41,180 nt of DNA, taken from the NCBI GenBank assembly GCA_900542325.1, contig UQMY01000022.1, positions 1 through 41,180 on the forward strand, given 5' to 3'. Below are positions 8,410 to 14,300 of this stretch, in pieces. This DNA is from an uncultured Collinsella sp. (GTDB taxonomy: Bacteria > Actinomycetota > Coriobacteriia > Coriobacteriales > Coriobacteriaceae). How positions within the stretch are numbered: the first letter of the stretch is position 1; the number at the start of each line of letters is the position of its first letter. Under the pieces are notes generated by a model. The model did not search any database, had not been told where the DNA came from, and saw nothing but the letters and a program-made list of their open reading frames with translations. The position numbers and the translations under genes were made by a program.

Positions 8410-8488
8410 GAACTGCCGCAGACGCCCACTCCACAGCACAGACCACCACAAAGGTGCCTGTCCCCTTTCTCAGTGGTGATTCGAACAC

Positions 8489-8562
8489 TTGTTCTATACG
8501 TACACATGTTCTATATTATGAGTGTTTGCATCGGACTTAAATTGCAACTAGAATATAGTTGC
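8489..8562 (+). promoter_or_regulatory. hicAB promoter and candidate HicB operator
   Basis: TTGTTC (8489-8494) and TATATT (8512-8517) are 17 bases apart and look like -35 and -10. The word TGTTCTATA occurs twice, at 8490-8498 and 8508-8516. Downstream lies a perfect inverted repeat GCAACTA-N5-TAGTTGC at 8544-8562, ending 15 bases before hicA. Autorepression by the HicB-HicA complex at this palindrome is expected for the family. Confidence 0.55.
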
Positions 8563-8577
8563 AGAATGTGAGGCGGG

Positions 8578-8841
8578 ATGACTCGAGCCGATAAACTCAT
8601 CGCCCAGCTGTTTAGCTGCCCTTCGACGTATCGGTATGCCGATTTTTTAAAAGTCATGGTCTCATATGGCTTTGAAATGGACAGCAAAGGCAAGACTTCC
8701 GGATCGCGCGTTCGCTTCTACAGGCCCTCAGATGGCAGGATGTTCGTGATGCACGCGCCTCATCCATCTGACGAATTGACAGCGGGGACAATTCGAAACA
8801 TCGTTCGATTTCTGCAGGATGTCGGAGGCAGTCATGAGTAA
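8578..8841 (+). CDS. hicA: HicA-family toxin (mRNA interferase)
   Basis: This 87-residue protein has the small double-stranded-RNA-binding-like fold of HicA, whose members cleave mRNA when not held by HicB. The order of elements is typical: an N-terminal helix, KVMVSYGFEM, a GSRVRFYRP strand, the MHAPHPSDEL block and a final helix TIRNIVRFLQDV. The usual GSHH catalytic segment reads GSRV here, a variant that occurs with HAPHP-type members, so the active His is uncertain. The stop overlaps the hicB start by eight bases. A moderate GAGG motif precedes the ATG. The toxin-antitoxin call rests on the pair; activity is not shown. Confidence 0.85.
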   Translation: MTRADKLIAQLFSCPSTYRYADFLKVMVSYGFEMDSKGKTSGSRVRFYRPSDGRMFVMHAPHPSDELTAGTIRNIVRFLQDVGGSHE

Positions 8842-9163
8842 CGTTTTGGCATACAAGGGCTATTTCGCCCCAGTCGAGTTCGATGCCGAGCAGCGTGTAC
8901 TAACAGGTATGGTCGCCGGCATTAGAGACGCAATCGTATTTGAAGGCTCCACGGCTGAAGAAGTGGAACAATGCTTCCACGACGCCGTCGACGATTACCT
9001 TGAGTTTTGCGCCGAGAAGGGCAAAGAGCCCGAGCGGGCTTTTAAGGGCTCGTTCAACGTAAGAACGGGCTCTGAGCTCCACAAACAGGCGGCGCTGGCA
9101 GCGGCAAAGAAGGGCGAGTCACTCAATAAGTTTGTGACTGAAGCGATCGCTGCGGCGCTATAG
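8834..9163 (+). CDS. hicB: HicB-family antitoxin
   Basis: This 109-residue antitoxin has the partial RNase-H-like HicB domain followed by a DNA-binding tail. The family blocks are all visible: YKGYFAPVEFDAEQRVLTGMV, then DAIVFEGSTAEEVEQCFHDAVDDYLEFC, a GSFNVRTGSELH segment and the C-terminal KKGESLNKFVTEAI ribbon-helix-helix. An in-frame start 15 bases upstream exists, but CGGAGG at 8823-8828 places the start at 8834, inside the end of hicA. It neutralises HicA and probably represses the operon through the palindrome at 8544-8562. Confidence 0.9.
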   Translation: MSNVLAYKGYFAPVEFDAEQRVLTGMVAGIRDAIVFEGSTAEEVEQCFHDAVDDYLEFCAEKGKEPERAFKGSFNVRTGSELHKQAALAAAKKGESLNKFVTEAIAAAL

Positions 9164-9180
9164 CGTTAACGCATGGGCCA

Positions 9181-9219
9181 AAACCACCACAAAGGGGACA
9201 GGCACCTTTGTGGTGGTTT
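9181..9219. repeat. CCACCACAAAGG palindrome, copy 1
   Basis: Perfect 15-base arms AAACCACCACAAAGG (9181-9195) and complement (9205-9219) enclose GGACAGGCA with one G. The same palindrome recurs at 26858-26898, and a half copy lies at 8445-8472. It may terminate hicAB transcription. Confidence 0.8.
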
Positions 9220-9228
9220 CGACATTTA

Positions 9229-9273
9229 CCCAGATAAAAACCTGCCAAAATAAACCTGTCCCTTTTTGGCAGG
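9229..9273. repeat. CCTGCCAAAA palindrome, copy 1
   Basis: The element starts with CCCAGATAAAAA and holds arms CCTGCCAAAA (9241-9250) and TTTTGGCAGG (9264-9273) around TAAACCTGTCCCT. An inverted near-copy lies at 19379-19422 next to the HAD gene. Both abut the start region of a gene; here the ribosome-binding site of the cyclo-ligase begins eight bases later. Confidence 0.8.
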
Positions 9274-9292
9274 TTTGCTAGAGGAGGTTGGG

Positions 9293-9889
9293 ATGGGCAA
9301 GGCTGAAGTGCGGCGGGCGATGATTGCTCGGCGCGATGCTCTTGATATGGATGTTCGGGCGGCGAAGTCTGCTGTCATTTGCGCGCGGCTTGTTGAGTTG
9401 CTGGGCAGCTCGGGTGCCGCGGCACCGCACACCGTTGCCGTCTATGCCGCGATGGGTTCCGAAGTCGACCCAGCCGCGTTTGCCGCAGCTGCCGCCAAAC
9501 GCGGCTGGCGCGTGGCCTATCCGTGCATGCTCTCGGCAACAGACGCCGCAGCTTGTGGCCAGCGCATGTGCATGCGGGCAGTTGCCGTCGGCGATGCGTC
9601 CGCGGCCCCGTTTATCGCCCACCCCACGCGGGCCTTCGCGGCCATGGACATCGACAGCGACCACTTCCCTATCGTGTCTGCAGAGGCCCTCGACATGGCC
9701 ATCGTGCCACTCGTAGCCTTCGACCGCGCCGGCGAGCGCCTGGGCTACGGCGGCGGCTGCTACGACCGCTACCTGCCCATGCTCTCGCCCGCATGTCAAA
9801 TCATCGGCATCGCCTTTGACGAACAGCGTGTCGACCACGTTCCCACCGACGCCCACGACCTGCCGCTACCCCACATCATCAGCGCCTAA
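9293..9889 (+). CDS. 5-formyltetrahydrofolate cyclo-ligase
   Basis: This 198-residue enzyme converts 5-formyltetrahydrofolate to 5,10-methenyltetrahydrofolate with ATP, salvaging folate in one-carbon metabolism. The diagnostic C-terminal signature VPLVAFDRAGERLGYGGGCYDRY (with GYGGGCYDRY at 151-160) is intact, as is the N-terminal KAEVRRAMIARR start that carries ATP-contacting basic residues. An open frame extends upstream to 9266, but GAGGAGG at 9281-9286 selects the ATG at 9293 and gives the normal family length. It is a monocistronic plus-strand gene that converges with metA. Confidence 0.94.
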   Translation: MGKAEVRRAMIARRDALDMDVRAAKSAVICARLVELLGSSGAAAPHTVAVYAAMGSEVDPAAFAAAAAKRGWRVAYPCMLSATDAAACGQRMCMRAVAVGDASAAPFIAHPTRAFAAMDIDSDHFPIVSAEALDMAIVPLVAFDRAGERLGYGGGCYDRYLPMLSPACQIIGIAFDEQRVDHVPTDAHDLPLPHIISA

Positions 9890-9931
9890 TCGCCGCCACG
9901 TCAGCCACGGCTACAGCAGTACCACCGCAGT

Positions 9932-10858
9932 CTAGTGCTCCTCGCCGGCGCGGGCCAGGTCGTAGGGCGTGGTCTGGTAGACGTAGTAGTTGAGCCAGTT
10001 GGTGTAGAACAGCTGAGCCTGGCTGCGCCAGACGTTGCGCGGCTCGGCGGTGGGGTCGTCACCCGGAAAGTAGTGCGCCGGCACCTGAGGGTTGAGGCCG
10101 CGCTTCACGTCGCGCTCGTACTCCAGGCGCAGCGTGTCGGTATCGTACTCGGGGTGACCAAATACAAAGAAGCGACGGCTGTCGGTCGACTTGACGATGT
10201 ACAGGCCCACCTCGTCGGACACGGCCACGACCTCAAGCTGCGGCTCGGCCTCCACGTCCTCGCGGCGCACATCGGTGTTGCGCGAATGCACGGCATAGAA
10301 GCGGTCGTCGAAGCCGCGGACCAGCGGGCTTTGCGGCTTCACCAGATAATGCTCGAACACGCCACTTGCCTTTGCCGGCAGGTCGTACTTCTGAATACCG
10401 TAATGATGGTACAGCCCGGCCTGTGCGCCCCAACAAATGTGCAGCGTAGAGTGTACGTGCGTGGTAGACCAATCCATGATCTGGCAGAGCTCGGGCCAGT
10501 AGTCGACCTCCTCGAACGGCATCTGCTCCACCGGCGCGCCCGTGATGATCAGGCCGTCGTAGTGGATGTCGCGGATGTCGTCGAACGTGCGGTAAAACGT
10601 CTCCAGGTGGCCGGCGCTCACGTGCGTGGCCTCGTGCGTCTTGGTGCGCAGCAGGTCCACCTCCACCTGCAGCGGCGTGTTGGAGAGCTTGCGCATGATT
10701 TGCGTCTCGGTGGCGATTTTGGTGGGCATGAGGTTGAGGATGAGCACGCGCAGCGGACGGATGTCCTGGTGCAGCGCGCGATACTCGGTCATGACAAAGA
10801 TGTTCTCGCTCTCGAGCTGCGCGGCTGCAGGGAGGGCGTCGGGAATACGAATGGGCAT
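9932..10858 (-). CDS. metAA: Homoserine O-acyltransferase MetA, acetyl-CoA type
   Basis: This 308-residue cytoplasmic enzyme activates homoserine in methionine synthesis. The catalytic triad is intact and in standard numbering: Cys142 in HICWGAQAG, His235 and Glu237 in GHPEYDTD. Residue 111 in the ITGAPVEQM segment is Glu. In characterised homologues Glu at this position specifies acetyl-CoA (Bacillus cereus) and Gly specifies succinyl-CoA (E. coli), so O-acetylhomoserine is the predicted product. The start ATG lies ten bases after an AAGGAG motif. No SAM-type riboswitch was recognised in the short upstream gap, which holds a dispersed palindrome instead. It stands alone and converges with the cyclo-ligase gene. 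Confidence 0.95.
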   Translation of the reverse strand: MPIRIPDALPAAAQLESENIFVMTEYRALHQDIRPLRVLILNLMPTKIATETQIMRKLSNTPLQVEVDLLRTKTHEATHVSAGHLETFYRTFDDIRDIHYDGLIITGAPVEQMPFEEVDYWPELCQIMDWSTTHVHSTLHICWGAQAGLYHHYGIQKYDLPAKASGVFEHYLVKPQSPLVRGFDDRFYAVHSRNTDVRREDVEAEPQLEVVAVSDEVGLYIVKSTDSRRFFVFGHPEYDTDTLRLEYERDVKRGLNPQVPAHYFPGDDPTAEPRNVWRSQAQLFYTNWLNYYVYQTTPYDLARAGEEH

Positions 10859-10961
10859 GGATGCTCCTTACGAGTCAGTTGCAGTTATGGTACAACGAGC
10901 GGCCCTATCCGCGCGAGCACATCGCCCAGCGATGCCGTCAGCGGCCCAAATCACTCCAAAA

Positions 10962-10992
10962 GTAGAGATTAAGGCATGTCCCAAAAATCTAC
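10962..10992. repeat. 31-base dispersed palindrome, inverted copy
   Basis: Read on the minus strand this begins GTAGATTTTTGGGACATGCC, identical over 20 bases to 8193-8212, and ends in ATCTCTAC where the other copy has AAATCTAC. It lies between the divergent metA and L-2-hydroxyacid dehydrogenase genes. Confidence 0.75.
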
Positions 10993-11069
10993 GGCGCTTT
11001 AGTCTAGCAAAGTGGCAGCAGGACGCTACAATAGTTCGACGCGAAAAACTCGGCCGAAAGGATACATAT

Positions 11070-12047
11070 ATGTACCAGACGCGTAAGATCGGTGTGGTCG
11101 GCCAGGGCCACGTAGGAGCACATGTCGCTAACAGCCTGCTCATGCAGGGCATTGCCGATGAGCTGTACCTGTGCGATATCAACGAAGCCAAGGTGACGTC
11201 CGAGGTCCAGGACCTGCGCGACTCCCTTTCGTTTGTCCCGTACAACACCAAGATCGTCAACTGCTACGACCACTACGAGGAGCTGGCCTGCTGCGACGTC
11301 ATCGTCAACGCCGCCGGCAAGGTCGCGCTGGCCGCTGGCAACCGCGACGGCGAGCTGTTCTTTACCACCGACGCCGCCCGCACCTTTGCCAAGCGCATCG
11401 TCGACGCCGGCTTTGACGGCATCTTCGTGAGCATCTCCAACCCCTGCGACGTCGTGTGCACCGAGCTGTGGCACCTGACCGGCTACGATCCCAAGAAGAT
11501 TATCGGCTCGGGCTGCGGTCTGGACTCCGCCCGCCTGCGCACCGAGATCTCCAAGAAGGTCGGCGTGAGCCCCAAGTCCATCGATGCCTACATGATCGGC
11601 GAGCACGGCTTTAGCCAGCTTGCCGCCTTTAAGGCCGCAACCATCGCCGGCAAAAACCTCAACGAGCTTCAGGCCGAGAACCCCGACAAGTACGCCTTTG
11701 ACCACATGGAGGTCGAGGAGCTCGCGCGTAAGGGCGGCTATGTGACCTACCAGGGCAAGCAGTGCACCGAATACGCCGTCGCCAACTCCGCCGCGCGCGT
11801 CTGCGCCGCCGTGCTGCACAACGAGCACGCCGTGTTTTCCGCTTCCACGCTCATGACCGGCCAGTATGGCGAGGAGGGCATCTTTACCTCCCTGCCGTGC
11901 GTGATCGGTGCCGAGGGCGTCGAGGAGGTCTACACGCTCGACCTTTCCGAGCACGAGCTCGAGGGCTTCCACAAGAGCTGCCAGCACATTCGCGACAACA
12001 TCGCCCAGCTCGACTGGTGGGATGCCGAGGCCTACGACGCAAAGTAG
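11070..12047 (+). CDS. L-2-hydroxyacid dehydrogenase (L-LDH/L-HicDH family)
   Basis: This 325-residue NAD-dependent oxidoreductase interconverts 2-oxo acids and L-2-hydroxy acids in the cytoplasm. The Rossmann motif GQGHVG is at 11-16 and the catalytic set Asp152, Arg155 (GLDSARLR) and His179 (GEHG) is complete. The mobile specificity loop reads AAGKVALAAGNRDGELFF, which aligns with the GDRFAEL loop of Lactobacillus L-2-hydroxyisocaproate dehydrogenase rather than the QKPGETR loop of classical lactate dehydrogenase. Lactate dehydrogenase activity is possible, but a broader 2-oxo acid range is likely. The frame opens far upstream; GAAAGGA at 11055-11061 supports the ATG at 11070. A strong terminator follows. 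Confidence 0.9.
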   Translation: MYQTRKIGVVGQGHVGAHVANSLLMQGIADELYLCDINEAKVTSEVQDLRDSLSFVPYNTKIVNCYDHYEELACCDVIVNAAGKVALAAGNRDGELFFTTDAARTFAKRIVDAGFDGIFVSISNPCDVVCTELWHLTGYDPKKIIGSGCGLDSARLRTEISKKVGVSPKSIDAYMIGEHGFSQLAAFKAATIAGKNLNELQAENPDKYAFDHMEVEELARKGGYVTYQGKQCTEYAVANSAARVCAAVLHNEHAVFSASTLMTGQYGEEGIFTSLPCVIGAEGVEEVYTLDLSEHELEGFHKSCQHIRDNIAQLDWWDAEAYDAK

Positions 12048-12093
12048 TTCGCCGGTTGACGCGGCAACTCGCTCATAACGGACGCAATGCAGG

Positions 12094-12133
12094 GCGGGCC
12101 GTGCCGGAAATCCCCGGCACGGCCCGCTTTTTT
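12094..12133 (+). terminator. Rho-independent terminator of the L-2-hydroxyacid dehydrogenase gene
   Basis: A 14-bp perfect GC-rich stem (GCGGGCCGTGCCGG at 12094-12107 with 12114-12127) closes a six-base loop and is followed by T6. Confidence 0.95.
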
Positions 12134-12165
12134 GGCTCACGCGACACGCTCGCAGATTCAGGTCT

Positions 12166-12332
12166 AATACTTTTCCCGCAAAGTGAGCGAGCAAAATCGG
12201 ACCCCCGAAGCATCGACACTTTTCAGCTGCTATTTCCTGCGGTTTCATCGAGATTTTCCTGCGGTTTTGGCGCCAAAAAGTGCGGATGCTTCAGGGGTCC
12301 AAAATAGGTCGTTCACTTCTGGGGAAAGTATT
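12166..12332. repeat. 167-base MITE-like inverted-repeat element
   Basis: The outer arms (12166-12190 with 12309-12332) pair imperfectly, and the inner arms (12199-12223 with 12276-12301, containing GGACCCC.GAAGCATC) pair almost fully, giving a cruciform-like element with a loop of about 50 bases. No open frame lies inside. No target-site duplication was identified with confidence. Confidence 0.7.
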
Positions 12333-12429
12333 TGACTTCGTTATCAGACAGCTGGGACGGGGTGCCGCGACGCAAACGGGACCCTCGTTTGGTGAAGGCC
12401 CCGTCGTAAAAGATTGCTTTCCCAGCTAC

Positions 12430-13398
12430 TTAGTACTGCTCGATGCCCATGTAGCGACGAACCTCGGGGCTGTGGTCGAACACCTTGCCGCGAGCGGCGC
12501 GCAGCTCGCGGCTCATCGCGTAGAAGAAGATCGGCTCTAGGAACGAACGCACGCTGGCGGGCACCTCACCCACGCCGTACTCGAGCGCATCGAGCACCAT
12601 GACCGTATCGGTATGCGTGTTGAGGAATGCGAGCGCCCGCTCCTCCATGGGGCGACACTCGCCCGATCCGAGCTGTACAAAGTAGAACACGCCGGGCTCG
12701 GTGGCTTCGAACGGGCCGTGGAAGTACTCGCCGGAGTGGATGTAGCAGCAGTGCTGCCACTGCATCTCCATGAGCGAGCAGATGGCCATGGCGTAGGTCT
12801 GGCTAAAGTTGGGGCCGGATCCCAGGATGTAGAAGAACTCGTGCTGCTGGCAGAGCTCGGCAAAGCGATCGCCCAGCTCGGCATTAACCTTCTCGCGGGC
12901 AGCGGGCAACAGCGCATCCATCTGCTTAAGGCCGGCGTACATATCGGCGAGCGCCTCGTAACCCTCCTGCTGGTGGAGCAGTTCGGCGGCGATCAGAGCG
13001 CCGATGCCCTGCGGCACCTCGGCCTGCGACACGCCCTCGCCCCAAGGGTAGACCCAGGTGGTCCACTTGCCGTTATCAATCTTGGAGCCCTCGCAGTCTG
13101 TCATGGCCACGACCTCGGCGCCGGCTGCCAGCGCCATCTCGCAACCGTCGACGACCTCCTGCGTATTGCCGCTGTGGCTGCAGGCGATGACGAGTGACTT
13201 CGGCCCTAGGCTCTTGGGGGCCATCAGGCAAAACTCGCGCGCTGTGTAGACCGTCGAGGTAAACGTGGTGGCCTCGCGCTTGAGCAGTTCGTTAGCCGGC
13301 ATGAGGTCGATCATCGAACCGCCGCAGGCGATCCAAAAGACATTCTCGACCTTGCCCTTGCGCTCGATGATTTCCTGAATCAGATCGTGTGCGTTCAC
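12430..13398 (-). CDS. SIS-domain sugar-amine deglycase, FrlB/Gfr-like (SIS2)
   Basis: This 322-residue protein has two SIS folds with the phosphosugar loop IACGGSM at 23-29 and SHSGNTQE at 74-81. The proposed catalytic pair is Glu211 (EMQW) and His227 (EYFHGPFE), spaced by 16 as in FraB. The tail reads RRYMGIEQY. It is read from a GTG start preceded by AAGGAGG. The gene lies 144 bases downstream of gntR2 and has no PTS of its own, so its substrate must arrive through another permease, perhaps PTS1 or PTS2 here. The deglycase family is well supported by comparison with SIS1, SIS3 and SIS4; the exact aminosugar phosphate is unknown. Confidence 0.82.
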   Translation of the reverse strand: MNAHDLIQEIIERKGKVENVFWIACGGSMIDLMPANELLKREATTFTSTVYTAREFCLMAPKSLGPKSLVIACSHSGNTQEVVDGCEMALAAGAEVVAMTDCEGSKIDNGKWTTWVYPWGEGVSQAEVPQGIGALIAAELLHQQEGYEALADMYAGLKQMDALLPAAREKVNAELGDRFAELCQQHEFFYILGSGPNFSQTYAMAICSLMEMQWQHCCYIHSGEYFHGPFEATEPGVFYFVQLGSGECRPMEERALAFLNTHTDTVMVLDALEYGVGEVPASVRSFLEPIFFYAMSRELRAARGKVFDHSPEVRRYMGIEQY

Positions 13399-13454
13399 GG
13401 TGACGCTCCTCCTTGTGTGGCGGCTTTGAACGACAGCAGCTCGTACCTACGGTC

Positions 13455-13533
13455 GTTCTATGTTGTCCTATTTATACCACGCAAAGCTTCACCGGTGAAG
13501 TCATTTCGGCAAATTTGTTCTATGTTGTTCTAT
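13455..13533. promoter_or_regulatory. Duplicated 17-base operator-like element between gntR2 and SIS2
   Basis: GTTCTATGTTGTCCTAT (13455-13471) and GTTCTATGTTGTTCTAT (13517-13533) differ at one base and lie 62 bases apart, close to six helical turns. The first abuts a minus-strand TATAAA that would be the SIS2 -10, with TTCACC 17 bases upstream. The second lies just beyond the gntR2 stop codon. Binding of GntR2 at both copies with looping is a reasonable inference. Confidence 0.6.
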
Positions 13534-13542
13534 CTATGAACG

Positions 13543-14298
13543 TTAGATGTCGAACACGTAACGCGAGCCCACGATCTTTTGGCGCCCGAGCAGCAGGGGG
13601 CGCTCGTCTGCATCGGTAAAATACGCCTCCATATAAAAGAGAGGCTCGCCGACCGGCACCTCCAGCAGCGGGGCCACCTGGGCATCGGCAAGCGCGATCT
13701 CCACGGTACAGGGGTCGGACTTGAGCGGCGCGCGGCCCGAGTGGTCGGCAACGAGCGCAAAGATCGAGTTATCGGTGAGGTCCTCGGCGGCCAGCGTCTG
13801 CAGGTAGGGATGGTCGGCGAGCACAAAGGCGTTGTTCTCGAGCATGACGGGGATGCCGTCGGCCGTGCGCACGCGCTCGACCACGATAAGCTCACTGCCG
13901 GGCTCCACGCCAAAAAACGCCGCGTCCTCGCGCGTCGCCGCAACCACCGTGCGCGACACCAGGCGCGCTCCGGCCACCATATCGTTGGCAGCACAACCCT
14001 CAGTAAAACTCTGGACGTCACCCTTCTGGTGAATCTTGCGCTTGAGCTTGGGAGCGCACACAAAGGTACCCCTCCCCTGCTGGCGGTTGAGATATCCCGC
14101 GCGCGACAGCTCCTCGATGGCGCGGCGCACGGTGATGCGTCCCACGCCGTAAGACTTCGCGAGCTCCATCTCGGAAGGAATGCGCGAACCGGCCGCATAC
14201 ACGCCGCGCGCGATCTCGCCCTTCAGGTCGTCCATGACCTGCTGGTACAGCGGTACGGCGGACACGTCGGTGCGGCCAGCTTTATCGTCGGTTGCCAT
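13543..14298 (-). CDS. GntR-family regulator with UTRA domain (GntR2)
   Basis: This 251-residue HutC-type repressor has a winged helix (VPLYQQVMDDLKGEI, IPSEMELAKSYGVGRITVRRA, then RQQGRGTFV) and a C-terminal UTRA ligand domain ending in RQKIVGSRYVFDI. The N-terminal helix and the ending GSRYV are very like GntR3, which suggests a duplication. The gene starts two bases after the recQ stop, so it may be read from the recQ transcript. It lies immediately upstream of SIS2, its likely target. Confidence 0.92.
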   Translation of the reverse strand: MATDDKAGRTDVSAVPLYQQVMDDLKGEIARGVYAAGSRIPSEMELAKSYGVGRITVRRAIEELSRAGYLNRQQGRGTFVCAPKLKRKIHQKGDVQSFTEGCAANDMVAGARLVSRTVVAATREDAAFFGVEPGSELIVVERVRTADGIPVMLENNAFVLADHPYLQTLAAEDLTDNSIFALVADHSGRAPLKSDPCTVEIALADAQVAPLLEVPVGEPLFYMEAYFTDADERPLLLGRQKIVGSRYVFDI

Positions 14299-14300
14299 CG

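Larger units (their letters stand above)
8181..8577. other. Intergenic region packed with palindromes
   Basis: The 397 bases between the protease gene and hicA hold, in order, a terminator-like hairpin, two related inverted repeats sharing the GTCTCGATCTGTAACA arm, a partial copy of the CCACCACAAAGG repeat (8445-8472) and the hicAB promoter. No coding sequence is evident. Confidence 0.8.
12048..12429. other. Intergenic region with terminator and a long inverted-repeat element
   Basis: These 382 bases between the hydroxyacid dehydrogenase and SIS2 genes contain a strong terminator (12094-12133) and a 167-base palindromic element (12166-12332). The remaining 97 bases before the SIS2 stop show no recognisable gene. 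Confidence 0.8.

Noticed and set aside
10859..11069. Possible SAM or T-box riboswitch ahead of metA
   Set aside because: The gap is short, lacks the conserved cores of these riboswitches and is mostly occupied by a dispersed palindrome and the dehydrogenase promoter.
12430..13398. SIS2 as glucosamine-6-phosphate deaminase or AgaS-type enzyme
   Set aside because: The Glu-x15-His pair and the RRYMGIEQY end match the FrlB/FraB group better, but AgaS-like deamination is not fully excluded.
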